A stretch of 64,000 bases of DNA from Theocolax elegans (lineage: Eukaryota > Arthropoda > Insecta > Hymenoptera > Cerocephalidae), in NCBI GenBank assembly GCA_026168455.1, contig CM047428.1, forward strand, positions 23,464,759-23,528,758. The letters run 5' to 3'. The translations under genes were made by a program, and so were the position numbers. Positions 23,746 to 37,318 of the stretch are shown here, in pieces. Every line of letters begins with the position of its first letter. Position 1 is the first letter of the stretch. The notes below the pieces were generated by a model. That model saw nothing but the letters and a program-made list of their open reading frames with translations. It was not told where the DNA came from and ran no database searches.

Positions 23746-26103
23746 TAACATATTTAATAAATAATACTTATTTATATACTTTAAAAATATATTATTCCTC
23801 TAATGTTTCTCGTTAATCAATATAAATAAAAATATATACATGAAATATCCAAATATAGTGATCTTCAGCTTAAAAATTAAGTAAACATTAACCACATGAA
23901 AATGTCTATTTATCGTTGTAATATAAATTTAGAGAAAATCTCATTTTCAATAAACCAAGGATCCATTAATCTTATCGTCTAACTCGTTAAACCATCACCA
24001 AAACAGCAGCATACGGTTAGCGTATATAGACTAGCATTAATACGACCACGAACGAGTTGGGGGGGAACAACGAGTTGAAAAACGAACCGACCGGCTGTTC
24101 TGGACCTCATGCTGACAAAAGTGCGAAATTCGCACCTCTCACCTTCATCCTTATATACGATCAATGATGGATTGTTCAGGAATTTTTGGGTTTCTAGGTT
24201 TATCGCGTAAATCCGATATTTTGATGGAAATTTCACATTTTCTATGGTATTGCAGGATTTTTCTCTATACCGAATTTTTCTATTATTTATGCATTTTATG
24301 GTACATATATGCATTATACATCTTATAAGTATGGCCGTTAATGGTAATATACTGGATGTTTATATCAAATACTAAATTTTATAGTATTAATTAATCATAA
24401 ATAACGAGTTAATATTATTATTAATTCAAAGTTTATTTGCCGGCGATGTGCAGTATAATTTTTCTCATACGCTACGTAGTAAAATTATAATAAACCTCAA
24501 AACTTTCAAATTTACTATCACGCTAACAATATTCATGGCTCGTGAGCGATGTAAACTTTAAATATATATATAATAGAAATTTTTTTCCACGAAATTCTGA
24601 TTATCGCTCGAGTTATTAAATTCAAGTGTGGAATATATAAGGCCACTTAAAAAAAAAATAATTTATAATCCTAATAAAGTTGCCGCAACACGTATTCTAT
24701 AAATAACAAAATGATCTTAATATATGAAGGAAAGAAAAACCAAAGCTTAAAAAAATGTTTAAACTTAACGAGTAAAATTATCTTAATAATCTGCTACAGA
24801 AGGTATATAACCAAATCCCGAACTAATCAAAATTTTTCAATAATTTAGCCAATTATCCAAACGCAATATTTCTCGAACAAAGAAAAGCCGTAAATATTTG
24901 AATGATCGCAAGAGAAAATTGCATTGAAAATGATAGTCGTTCATATACGTACTTCCCGTTTCGCGCGCGCGCACGAAAGACAGAGAGAGAGAGTGAGAGA
25001 GAGAGAAATCGAGTTTACTCGTAAAGCAAAAATGTCGGAATGTAATGTTTCGAATGGCAGAGAAACTACGGGAAATCTGCGAAAACGCCGACAAAAAAAA
25101 CGTAATCGTGAGCGTGAATGTTTCGAGGCTGAAAAGGAAAGGCTTGTTGTCCTTGGTCTTGATTCGTGATAAATGGAAGAATTGATTGGTAATTGAGTGT
25201 GTTTATGAGGAAATGAAGAAAATTGTTATTTGTATTATTTATGATGAGCGTGCGGATTTCTTAATTAAATGTGCCTGTATAGGACCGACGTTGTACTACG
25301 AAAATTAATTTGCGCGTGTAATGAATATTTAAAATATACAAAATGATTAATTAATCGATTACAGTTTTATAGTGTTTATTAATTAAGGATAAGTGAATGT
25401 TGAAAATTTGTATTCCCGAAAAAAAAATGAAAACACAAATATATATGTAGATAACACTTAATGCGATCAATTGGAAAGTCGCTTAAAAACCCGTTAACTT
25501 ATGTGTACATAATTATATCGGGTTGTAGCCATAGGCATTCAAGAAAGCTTTGTCAGTTCAAAAGCGTTTTCGCGCTGTTTGAATTGAAATTTAGTAATCG
25601 GTCCGATAGCTATATAAGCAGAAATGGTTGTCTAATTTTCTAATTGCGGGCTCTGGCTTAAATCGAGCATTAACCAGTGATTCAGGACCGGCGAAATTCC
25701 CGTCTACTTCCGGACCATTAAACCGTGAACGGATTTGCTAATGCGCTTTTGAATCTATGACCGGCCAAAAAAAAGTAGACGTCTAGCTGTACCTTATAAA
25801 ATATTCATATAGATATATATAAGCATGAATTATAAAGCGGATGACACAGAAGTATCCTCAGCGTTATATAAATGATTAAAACTACAAAGTGACGATTGGT
25901 TATTTTTTAGTGTACAGTTTGTATTATCTCTATATACGATTGCAAGTCATTAGTATTAATTGACGGCGATTGCTCAATTTATTTCGACCGTTGCAGGTAA
26001 ATATTTATAAAAAAAAAAAGAAAGAAAATTATTTCATTTAAAAGATGTCGTTTTTATTACTCTAATCTACATCTTGTTACACGTTGTTGCACAAGAAACA
26101 AAG
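23746..26103. other. Intron-like sequence; GC-rich patch and (GA)n tract
   Basis: A GC-richer patch at 24000-24140 overlaps a minus-strand ORF (23979-24314) that contains a donor-like AAG/GTGAGA, but no clear acceptor precedes it. At 24962-25007 an alternating CG run is followed by a (GA)n tract with GC-richer DNA to 25160; the ORFs on both strands there reflect the repeat. Another GC-richer patch lies at 25640-25790. A plus-strand CCGTTGCAG/GTAAAT occurs at 25996/25997, about 100 bp before the duplication. Confidence 0.45.
24962..25007. repeat. Alternating CG run plus (GA)n microsatellite
   Basis: CGCGCGCGCGC at the left is followed closely by GAGAGAGAGAGTGAGAGAGA. CpG runs like this are unusual for the window. 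The pair could mark open regulatory DNA, but no core promoter was identified. Confidence 0.85.
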
Positions 26104-28661
26104 TTATTATTTACCTTTCGCATCACCTATAAATAAAGGTCTCTAAACAAATTGAAATATCAGGTCTACCTTTGTATAGTCACATTATTCATACTCAAGC
26201 GCAAGACCCTAATAAAACAAATCCGTCAACACCATCAGCTCATCGTAAAAATCATTTGGATGATCCATGCAAAGGGTTAAAATTGTTATGCGCAAATTTA
26301 TCGGATTATTAAGCCAGAGGAGCAACAATACCGACTCCCAAGGAGAAGGAGAAAACGATAGAAAGAAAAAATAGTCAAACCTCCCGTCAATCGTAGGATT
26401 TAAGGTGTTGTTAAAGTGTTTTATAGCCGACTCGGCTTTTATGACGATCACTGCCTCTGCAAAATTTGACAGGAGGAACGCTACAAATCGCCCCCTTTTC
26501 AATTGTTCGACATTTACGTCGTCCTATTGTCTCGATTTTCTCTCTTTCAGTTGCTTCTGGTAACGCCTCTTTTTTTACAGTAGTTAACAGAAATTGAGAC
26601 GTTTATACGGGTACTTGGATTAGATTTTTAGATTTATTTTTTTGGTGACTATCGTGACGTTCTCTGGGAGAGGCGGATTTGGGGTTTTATTTTTCTATGC
26701 AAATTGGTATACTTTAAATAATGATGAATGATGTTAATGCCCGTTTAGGATTCCGTAAGCGTACTTAGCAATGTGATATCGTGTCGATTAGAAATAAAAT
26801 AAATGCGAGTAATCAGTGATAACATTCAAGAAATTATTCATTTGCACATCCGAGAGAAAGTTATAGGTTATAATAAAGTTTGAAACATGGAAAAAAAGTT
26901 CAATAAAATAATAATTCGATATACGAGGAAGTACTTTCACACTTACTATATAAATAACACCCCATCGGTTCAAATACTTCTATAAAGAAGCATTGACGCA
27001 TACACGAAAAAAAAAATATCACCCGCGAAAAATCTCCGAGAGATGACTCGCACAAATGAGCAAAGTAGCCCTCTGAATTCGAAACTGGTATATCATTATA
27101 GTTTCGTGCTCAAAAGAGCTGCTCCACCCTGCGATACACCCCTTTTTCATCTGTCCGTTAAAAAAAATACTAAACTGCCCCCTGTACGAGGTCAGTCAAT
27201 CGAAAAGCCATTCGAGCTCTTTCATTTTCCACTCTCACTTTTATCTCCATTGTCATTTTTCCATTTTGACTGTCCGCAGCATCTATTGTCGTTGGATACT
27301 TTAATTTGTGATTTCTGACTTGTTAATATGGGCTGCCCTCGTAATGACAGAGGTGAATCTAATTTTCTTTAAGCGAACCTCGTTTCGTGTTAATTTATCG
27401 ACCTTCATTTACATATCAAATTCTTTCATTTACGCCGTTTTAGTAGATCGTTTGAATTTAATAGTTTGCATTTTATAAAAGTTTTCATTGCGAAAGTTAG
27501 GTATTCTTTTTTTGTTGAAATTAATTAAGTACTTGAGATAGTTTAGAAAATTAACTTAACTTACAAGTTTTAATTAATCGTGCAATTCCATATTATCTGT
27601 TGCAAAGTTTCACAAAGTAAATTAAACGTAGGTCCAAATGAATGTTAAAAGGTCTTAAATTTGGCAAACATAATAGTTACAATATTATATAGCCAAATTG
27701 CCAAATAGTTTAAAATTATTAATTATTTTTAAATTATTATTATAAACTTTTCGTTTTTATTAATATTTTATTAATCTTTTATAAATTTTCCCGAAATCAT
27801 ATTTATAAATCGTATTTTCTTTGGTAAAGAGATAATTGACGTTTATAAATATAAGATATTAAAGGACGATCTTAAAAATGGTAAACGAAATATGAAACGA
27901 GTGACGCTTATCTTTTAGCGAATCGCGATCACGTCCTTCATTCTGAAAGTTTCACTCCTACAAAGTCCTTTAAATTTCCTTCGAAATTACGTTATATAAT
28001 GTACTCGTAGAATAATTTGGTAACAACGAATAAGTGGTTTTACAATAAGAATCGGGAAAATAATCTTTACATCTATAAAACAAATTAAAAATGATTATTC
28101 ATAAATCTCCTTTGTTTATTTATCGAGTACTCGGTGTAAAGCATCAGCTTCGACCAGCTGTTCGCATTGAACGCCCGGGGAATATTTATAGCCCGAGGAT
28201 GACCAAACAATTTGGATCCGCGTCGCCGGAGGGCACATTGTATGCGAGCTCGACGATTCATAACCATAAGGATCGCGAAGAAAATGGTGGTGCAGTTGAA
28301 AGGAGTTATTGTGACCGCGAAAACGCGTCCGTTCCGATTGGTTACAGTATGTGTACGCATTCATGTTTCAGAAATCTCAGGTATGCATTTTCTGTTAACG
28401 AGTTTGGTAGTCTAATTTGTTGTTATGCAAGGATTACCTTTACGGTTTAACTTATTCTCCTCAAGATTATCCAAATGTCCAACTCCGTGGATCTGCATTT
28501 TTGGAAAATTAAAGATTTTTAATTTATAAAAAAAATGGTTTCGGTGAAATATCTACATACGATTGACGATAAATAATTATGTATTGCACAGGTATTATTT
28601 AACAACTGAATCGATAACGGATAAGAAAAGGCTCCTTCGACTTTCTTGTTACCATAAAAAA
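26104..28661. repeat. Tandem segmental duplication, copy 1 (2558 bp)
   Basis: The whole stretch is repeated directly next to itself. I saw no base substitution against copy 2, only four small length differences totalling 5 bp: G near 28920, T near 30382, two bases near 30842 and A near 31195, all extra in copy 2. All four sit in homopolymer or purine runs. The outer left border, the junction and the outer right border share TTATTATTT, so the borders have 9 bp of microhomology. Copy 1 carries shortened forms of the frames seen in copy 2. Confidence 0.97.
28091..28385 (+). pseudogene. Exon-like frame in copy 1, shifted by a 2-bp difference
   Basis: This is the partner of 30651-30943 in copy 2. 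The first 63 or so codons are identical. At about 28280 copy 1 lacks two bases, so DREEEMVVQLKG in copy 2 becomes a different frame here. If the frame is real coding sequence, this copy is broken; if it is not coding, the difference means nothing. Assembly error can also produce it. Confidence 0.2.
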
Positions 28662-31224
28662 TTATTATTTACCTTTCGCATCACCTATAAATAAAGGTCT
28701 CTAAACAAATTGAAATATCAGGTCTACCTTTGTATAGTCACATTATTCATACTCAAGCGCAAGACCCTAATAAAACAAATCCGTCAACACCATCAGCTCA
28801 TCGTAAAAATCATTTGGATGATCCATGCAAAGGGTTAAAATTGTTATGCGCAAATTTATCGGATTATTAAGCCAGAGGAGCAACAATACCGACTCCCAAG
28901 GAGAAGGAGGAAAACGATAGAAAGAAAAAATAGTCAAACCTCCCGTCAATCGTAGGATTTAAGGTGTTGTTAAAGTGTTTTATAGCCGACTCGGCTTTTA
29001 TGACGATCACTGCCTCTGCAAAATTTGACAGGAGGAACGCTACAAATCGCCCCCTTTTCAATTGTTCGACATTTACGTCGTCCTATTGTCTCGATTTTCT
29101 CTCTTTCAGTTGCTTCTGGTAACGCCTCTTTTTTTACAGTAGTTAACAGAAATTGAGACGTTTATACGGGTACTTGGATTAGATTTTTAGATTTATTTTT
29201 TTGGTGACTATCGTGACGTTCTCTGGGAGAGGCGGATTTGGGGTTTTATTTTTCTATGCAAATTGGTATACTTTAAATAATGATGAATGATGTTAATGCC
29301 CGTTTAGGATTCCGTAAGCGTACTTAGCAATGTGATATCGTGTCGATTAGAAATAAAATAAATGCGAGTAATCAGTGATAACATTCAAGAAATTATTCAT
29401 TTGCACATCCGAGAGAAAGTTATAGGTTATAATAAAGTTTGAAACATGGAAAAAAAGTTCAATAAAATAATAATTCGATATACGAGGAAGTACTTTCACA
29501 CTTACTATATAAATAACACCCCATCGGTTCAAATACTTCTATAAAGAAGCATTGACGCATACACGAAAAAAAAAATATCACCCGCGAAAAATCTCCGAGA
29601 GATGACTCGCACAAATGAGCAAAGTAGCCCTCTGAATTCGAAACTGGTATATCATTATAGTTTCGTGCTCAAAAGAGCTGCTCCACCCTGCGATACACCC
29701 CTTTTTCATCTGTCCGTTAAAAAAAATACTAAACTGCCCCCTGTACGAGGTCAGTCAATCGAAAAGCCATTCGAGCTCTTTCATTTTCCACTCTCACTTT
29801 TATCTCCATTGTCATTTTTCCATTTTGACTGTCCGCAGCATCTATTGTCGTTGGATACTTTAATTTGTGATTTCTGACTTGTTAATATGGGCTGCCCTCG
29901 TAATGACAGAGGTGAATCTAATTTTCTTTAAGCGAACCTCGTTTCGTGTTAATTTATCGACCTTCATTTACATATCAAATTCTTTCATTTACGCCGTTTT
30001 AGTAGATCGTTTGAATTTAATAGTTTGCATTTTATAAAAGTTTTCATTGCGAAAGTTAGGTATTCTTTTTTTGTTGAAATTAATTAAGTACTTGAGATAG
30101 TTTAGAAAATTAACTTAACTTACAAGTTTTAATTAATCGTGCAATTCCATATTATCTGTTGCAAAGTTTCACAAAGTAAATTAAACGTAGGTCCAAATGA
30201 ATGTTAAAAGGTCTTAAATTTGGCAAACATAATAGTTACAATATTATATAGCCAAATTGCCAAATAGTTTAAAATTATTAATTATTTTTAAATTATTATT
30301 ATAAACTTTTCGTTTTTATTAATATTTTATTAATCTTTTATAAATTTTCCCGAAATCATATTTATAAATCGTATTTTCTTTTGGTAAAGAGATAATTGAC
30401 GTTTATAAATATAAGATATTAAAGGACGATCTTAAAAATGGTAAACGAAATATGAAACGAGTGACGCTTATCTTTTAGCGAATCGCGATCACGTCCTTCA
30501 TTCTGAAAGTTTCACTCCTACAAAGTCCTTTAAATTTCCTTCGAAATTACGTTATATAATGTACTCGTAGAATAATTTGGTAACAACGAATAAGTGGTTT
30601 TACAATAAGAATCGGGAAAATAATCTTTACATCTATAAAACAAATTAAAAATGATTATTCATAAATCTCCTTTGTTTATTTATCGAGTACTCGGTGTAAA
30701 GCATCAGCTTCGACCAGCTGTTCGCATTGAACGCCCGGGGAATATTTATAGCCCGAGGATGACCAAACAATTTGGATCCGCGTCGCCGGAGGGCACATTG
30801 TATGCGAGCTCGACGATTCATAACCATAAGGATCGCGAAGAGGAAATGGTGGTGCAGTTGAAAGGAGTTATTGTGACCGCGAAAACGCGTCCGTTCCGAT
30901 TGGTTACAGTATGTGTACGCATTCATGTTTCAGAAATCTCAGGTATGCATTTTCTGTTAACGAGTTTGGTAGTCTAATTTGTTGTTATGCAAGGATTACC
31001 TTTACGGTTTAACTTATTCTCCTCAAGATTATCCAAATGTCCAACTCCGTGGATCTGCATTTTTGGAAAATTAAAGATTTTTAATTTATAAAAAAAATGG
31101 TTTCGGTGAAATATCTACATACGATTGACGATAAATAATTATGTATTGCACAGGTATTATTTAACAACTGAATCGATAACGGATAAGAAAAAGGCTCCTT
31201 CGACTTTCTTGTTACCATAAAAAA
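28662..31224. repeat. Tandem segmental duplication, copy 2 (2563 bp)
   Basis: It follows copy 1 without a gap and is essentially identical, 5 bp longer. The junction at 28662-28670 carries the same TTATTATTT found at 26104-26112 and 31225-31233, typical of a microhomology-mediated or replication-slippage duplication. Near absence of substitutions means either a very recent event or two alleles wrongly joined in assembly. It holds the intact version of a GC-richer exon-like frame. Confidence 0.97.
30651..30943 (+). CDS. Possible exon-like open frame in copy 2 of the duplication
   Basis: A GC-richer plus-strand frame contains DREEEMVVQLKGVIVTAKT, followed by RPFRLVT. Two donor-like sites close it: GTATGT at 30909 and CAG/GTATGC at 30943. 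A usable acceptor at the left is uncertain; TTTGTTTATTTATCGAG near 30685 is one option. The ATG at 30651 lies in AT-rich DNA and is probably not the start. A minus-strand frame (30645-30926) overlaps and looks less protein-like. I recognise no family. It lies opposite to the presumed host gene, so it would be a nested gene; it could also be conserved non-coding DNA. Confidence 0.2.
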
Positions 31225-34200
31225 TTATTATTTTCAAATCAAAATATTTATCAACATTCGAATAACACGGAAAGGCATTGATTCATTATCGATCATTTCT
31301 GTAACATACGTATAATGTATACAATTTAACAATAAACTTACCCTACAACACCGATACAACAATAACACCGATAGGTACGACCATAGTTAAATTTTCGCGT
31401 AATGTACAACTATTAACATTTCCCGTATCAAAAGAATTATTATTACCCACATGATACTAGACCGGTACACGATATACATACACGCGTACATGTATTTGTA
31501 TACGTGTGTATAGACCACACATATATATATACACACACCATAAAACTTGGACGGCATCCATTCAAAGGAGCTTTACGAGCGCACATTAAATTTACGCGAA
31601 AATAATCAAAAGTGTACGGGCAAATCGTATACAGGGAGAGAAGGAAAGAAGAGCCCTGAGGGTTCACGTACGTTAAGGGCGTGAGCTGCAGTTAAACTGT
31701 TTCCGCGTCTCTTTCTATATAGTCAAGTCTATAAATTTTCGAAAGGTCCGAACGACATTTTCTTATACCAGGCCCGCATTTTGTCGCGTGCGGCGATTCT
31801 TAACTTTTTAACGTTCCAAAGATTTTTCGAGGGTTTTCAATTGTACGAGTACTTGAGGTCAGTCTTTTCAAGGTGTTTATATTCTTGGGGTGACGTATTT
31901 TCATTTTCAAGGGCTGATGGGTTTATGATCGCTTGCACAATCAAACGACCTCCTTATATTCAAGCTGTGCGCTTATTATAGTTTTATTATATTTATAAAT
32001 ATTTATAATAATATAAATATCTTGGAAAATATTTATAATTGTGAAAATATTACTTTTACAAATGTATCATTAAAATGTTGCTTCCTATACGAAATAATTT
32101 TATTTCTTCACTGAATATACAGCCACATTAAGTTATTATTCTAATTTATCTTTAATAATTCGATTTGCATATTTTTTTCTAATGCATGAGGTAGAGCATA
32201 TTTTATAATAATTAAAAGAATTTAGAAAAAATATAAATTAAAATCTATATTTGACAAATCAAATACAGAAATCTGTAATCTGTTCGGACTTCCCTTAAAA
32301 TTATTGTTTAACTTACTAAACAAATAATGCTGAAAATGTTACCTTATCTCATTTTTCTGTTAAAAAGAAAACGCATTCAACCACTTTTTCGGATACATGG
32401 CCTAAAAACTTCCCCAACTGGACAACGTCTCTTTTTACCCCGTGTCGCGTTACCCATCGATATTCTCTCGGACAGTTCATGAAAAATCTATATTCGCGTG
32501 ACGGATTCAATTTTTTTTTTTATAATACGATACGTTGTGGGAAAAGTCGATCGGATCAACAATATACAGCTTCCTCGTTCATCGATGTATAATTTTTTTG
32601 CTTGACGTTGAAAAATGCCGGGTGCGGTGTAAAATTACTACGAGATTACATGCGAGTACTTCAAGAGTCAAGTCTTAAAGTGACTTTAATTTACTGCTCG
32701 AAGGAAGATTAATTGCTCACCCGAAAGATTGATGATTGACAAAAAATGTATTTTAAATTAGCTTTAATATTCTAGAAATGAGGGCTGAAAAAACGTCAAG
32801 TTTGTTGAATCGAGTTGACCGATAAGTCATAAAAACAATGACTGCGTTAAAGGTTTGATTGATTTTATTTACAATTTTATTTATTTTCATTAGCGTTGAG
32901 TAAATAATACTTTTAATATTATTAGATATTCTATTAGTATTATTTATAAATTTAAATATTTTATATAATATTCAATAATTTATAGATGGACAATTTAATA
33001 TCAAAATTTCTCTTTTTCCGTGATACAACAAATAATTGTTACCTACTGAGTAAAAAAAACCGCGAACAAATACAGTTGTATGGCTAAATAAATATCGTGA
33101 ATCGTAAAAAACCAAAATATCATTGCGCTCTATATTTCAGTATCATATATTACTGAGATAAATGTTATACTAAAATATCAATATATACAAAAATGACTAT
33201 TTTTTTCACAAATTTTAGAGCTAAACTTATTTTACTATGAAATTCAGAACAGTAATAGATAATATTCAAATGAAGAACAATTTCATAATTTATCATATTT
33301 ATTTCATTAAAATAGCTTTTTCGGCTTCATTGACTCGGTCGGTAAAATTTGACTCTTACATCCCGTTATAACGATAGAATAGTATATTCTTATACCGAAC
33401 AAAAATGACTTGTTCTTTACACATAGAGACACAAAAAGTCATCGAAATACACAATAAGGTTTCCCTCTCGAAAAGACCGTCAAGAGTTCAGAATCAACGT
33501 TATTCGTCGATAAACGAGCTTGACACAGAGAGACAAAACACATTTTCTATCGCGTTATACAAAAGGTAAAGAATAAAAAAAATATGTGATGCCCTGGCAC
33601 GTCGCTAATTTGAATCGATCACGAATCACCGAGTCCATAGAAAATTAAAACTTGGCCTCACGCTCTCGGTGGTCGAGAATTGCATTCGAGAGGAGAAATA
33701 ATAAAAAAAAAAATATTCGCGGTGAAATGATTGACGTTAACACGACAGCTCACCTCGTTGCATCTACGTGGCGACTTCCGTGTTGGAAAAATTTAGTGTG
33801 TTCAAAAATTAAATATTTCTTCTGTATACTTTTAAACTTCAAGTGTATTAGTCTTTTCTAAATGCTATATGATTAGGTAAGTATTTATACAATTCTAGAA
33901 TAAATTAAGAAATTATTTATACGGAAAAAACAAAATAGCTCAAGCCGACATAATTATAGGTAGGATAGTGACCCTTATTATTATTATGAAATAATAATAC
34001 ATAAATATTGCATATACATAAAAATTATAAAAATGAATTAAAAAATAGCAATAATTAAATTTGAACATTCATATTTATCGATAAGAAAAATTAAAATCAG
34101 TAATCATATAATAATAATAGTAATGATGTAACTGTGTGTTCAATATAGTTTATTTTGTTTTACAACCTTATCTGAAACAAAATATACTACGTCGTTACAT

Positions 34201-34520
34201 CGTTTCTTTGCTTGTATTTGTTTATTTCAGCGAATGTATGTAGTTGGATTAAATATTTACATTTGACGAACAACTTTTCGTTGTTTTGTCGATTTGGTTT
34301 TTTTCCCGTAAATATGATTTTTTTAATGGAAATAAAAAGAAATATAGAATAATATTTATAAAAGATACAGCACTAAAAATATAGTTCTTATAATATCATA
34401 AAAACTAATAATATAATTGTAAAATGTATGTAGCACATTTGTATACGTAAAGCTCAATATAAACTCTCGGACACATACAGCCGCAGGGGTTTGCAAGTGA
34501 GGCGAAGGTGGGCCACTCAC
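31225..34520. other. Intron-like AT-rich sequence with islands
   Basis: GC-richer patches lie at 31480-31760 and 33580-33790. A minus-strand GTTGTAG followed by G and GTAAGT at about 31335 comes within one base of a recursive-site layout, but its pyrimidine tract is poor. Remaining sequence is AT-rich without a recognised gene. Confidence 0.45.
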
Positions 34521-34618
34521 GTTGCAGACGACATCGATAGGGCGGGCGTTCCAGCAGATGTTTTAACTTCGTCAATGGATGGACGTGTTACTCTCATTGT
34601 ATAAGACTCGAGCATTGA
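34521..34618 (-). CDS. Possible alternative or first coding exon
   Basis: On the minus strand a consensus donor GTGAGT starts at 34520. An acceptor-like TCTTTTTTTCCATGCAAG ends at 34619, and four bases inside is an ATG (34615). From that ATG the frame reads MLESYTMRVTRPSIDEVKTS, then AGTPALSMSSA, and leaves two bases at the donor. Other frames are closed. The Ser/Thr-rich sequence and GC-rich composition look coding. It could be an internal exon or, using the ATG, an alternative 5' coding exon. It cannot join directly in frame to the exon at 6958-7052, which needs one base from upstream, so another exon between them or a different transcript would be required. Confidence 0.42.
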
Positions 34619-34620
34619 CT

Positions 34621-37318
34621 TGCATGGAAAAAAAAGACACGCTCGGTTATGCAAAGAAAAACTCGGGAAAAATCCTACTTTTGTTTGAAATATCAGAGCC
34701 ACCTTTTTTTCTACATTTTTTTTTGTACAAATAATTTTTCGGTTATATGGTGCGTAAGAATCGTTGCGATGCGTAAACATTAAAATGTAATAATTATATA
34801 CTAGGCAGATGCCGTTCTCCTTGTTGTCGTAAATTTACATTGCCTATAACTCTTATTATAGTCACGAAAGTGAATCGCAACTAAAAGTGTTTTTTTTTAC
34901 AATTTGACAGACACGAGACATTGAAAATTTGAAAATAATAAATAATCTACAAATATTCCTACTGACAAATATTCTGAAAACACCCTTTTTCACAAACAGA
35001 AAGTATAATGTATAATAGATAATCCATAATAACACTTGCTTATCGAAATGTGTCCATATTTTTAACGGTTCGAGATTAAAAATATGTTAAAAATAAACAT
35101 ATTCCATTTCTCAAAAATGTCTAGTGTACACCTAAAAATAGATTTAATTTCTACAACAGTACTTCGCGGACATAGAACAAATCCCGCTCCAAGAATCGAA
35201 TTTCCCGCGAATTTTTATTTGAATAATAAAACCTAAAAAATATCACTTTTGAAAATACATAGTAATTTGATTCGAATGCAGGATAAAAATGGTATGTAGA
35301 ATATATATTTTTGAATATATAGATAAATAGGTACATTCGGATCGAAGAATGTCGTGTATATAGAAAATCCTTCGTGATTCTTAGTTCGTGAGAATCAATT
35401 TACCAAGAGGGCGTTTTACGATTCCTCCAGAGTTATTTTGCATAACGGATATATTCCGTCGGCCGGACGTGAGATCCAATGGAATTACGAGCATTCGAAG
35501 TCTTCCTTTACGGAATTCGAGTGATGCTCGTTCGTTAATATATAATTGTTCAACCTACGGTTTGGTCCTCGTGATTCTTCGGTATTTCAATAATGAATAA
35601 TCCTCGTTCGCCTAGTAGACCCGGTTCCAAAGTCATTTAACCATTGCTTTTGTGTGAGAAAAAAAAATTATCTATCTCAACGTCGGAATAGCGATGAAAA
35701 TAAGAAAGTATTTAATGTAAAAAATTTACTATAGGGATAATATCTATGTAAAACGACTTGACTTTATAAATAACGTATAATTATTATATTAATGTTTAAA
35801 AAAACTGGTAAAGAGAAAATAATATATTTTTAAATTGTACATAATCGTACTTGAACAAAATTTTTTTACTTTACGCCGTTACACGACTTCGCGTTCAACT
35901 CTGTAATAACCCAGTATATATAATCATTCAACCGTAAAAATTATTGTTCACTTTCACTTAAAAGCCTACGGAATATTTCACGAAACTGATATATACCTGA
36001 AATACGAAAACTAATTGTACATACAAAATATTATAAACACCGTGTATAAAGCTGGTATTATGTACAAATCTAAGAATCGCATGACAGTGAAGGAATTTTT
36101 AGCATTTTCCGCATTTCTGTAAAAAAAAATTTATTGTCAACGATAAATCTGCTAAATTTCGTTAACAAATTACAATTATACGCACAGTGTGAAATGTGAA
36201 AGTGAATAATATCTTTATTCAAACAAACGCTACTGAAATATTTTTATATCAAATGGCATATAATCGTGACTATACATCATATGTATATATATAGATATTT
36301 TATAAAAACAATAATTAAACGAACTTTCTCATCCTATTAGAGAAATGAGAAAGCTTATTCGAAAAGTTATATATTGTCCTTCTATTCGCAGGCTATTATT
36401 ATAATATAATTGCACGTTGCAAATTCATTTTATATACATTTTGTAATTGAAATTAAACGCAATTACGTATTGTACCAGTGAGTGAAAGTAATGATAGACG
36501 GCTCTATTAATTATATATATTATTTTTTTGCTTGTGAATAGAAAATTGTTTATTGTTGATTGAACATTTTCAATGAAGTTGATATATTTTTATATTAATA
36601 TATACTTAAAGGTACCGATAGATTAACATGCAGTTAAAGAAAAAAAATAATTCAGTATATTATATTGCGATTTGAATTATAAATTAATTATGCTTATAAT
36701 GAGCACGGGGATACACCGTATATTTAATTTTAAACTTAAAAGCAGCAAATACACCAAAAAATGGTAGATGTACACTGAATTCTGAAATAATACGATTTTG
36801 TTTGATAATTTACTATATTGACGTACCGAATGAAAATAGTGTGTTTAGGTTTAAATACACAAATTTATCTAAAACATATACTACCGTTTTTAAAATTAAA
36901 GTAAATGAGTAAACATATCTGCACTATCTATACATTTTTTACTGCCTAAATACCGCACGGAAGCTTAATTTTATCATCCTCAGGAAAATATAAGCCACGT
37001 TAATCCTTATAGTAATGTAAGAAAACCATACGTCATCATTATCACGAGACATATTTTATTAACAGCAATCTTGTGTATCGACATAACGTAATTCCTGTCG
37101 ATAATTTTGTTTTAATGTAGATTTAGTAAAATAAATCTGAGATTTGTGTAAACTATAATAGAAACAATATTATTACACATTGCAACAACGTTAATTCATC
37201 CTCGAAGGTATAAAAAAAAATATTTTTAAAATTTACGTATGCATACTTTTTAAAAGTAGGTAATACGAAATTTATTTATTAACATTATAATGTATCTATA
37301 AAATATATTTTAATTGGC
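34621..37318. other. Intron-like AT-rich sequence
   Basis: One GC-richer patch lies at 35390-35640. The rest is strongly AT-rich with no recognised gene, TIR pair or splice-flanked frame. Confidence 0.5.

Noticed and set aside
23979..24314. Minus-strand ORF with internal AAG/GTGAGA donor
   Set aside because: No credible acceptor upstream; could not be assembled into an exon.
24924..25169. Arg/Glu-rich ORF (plus)
   Set aside because: The RERERE-type sequence is produced by the (GA)n microsatellite.
25970..26010. Plus-strand CGACCGTTGCAG/GTAAAT as a recursive splice site
   Set aside because: Only moderate pyrimidine tract and donor, and on the opposite strand.
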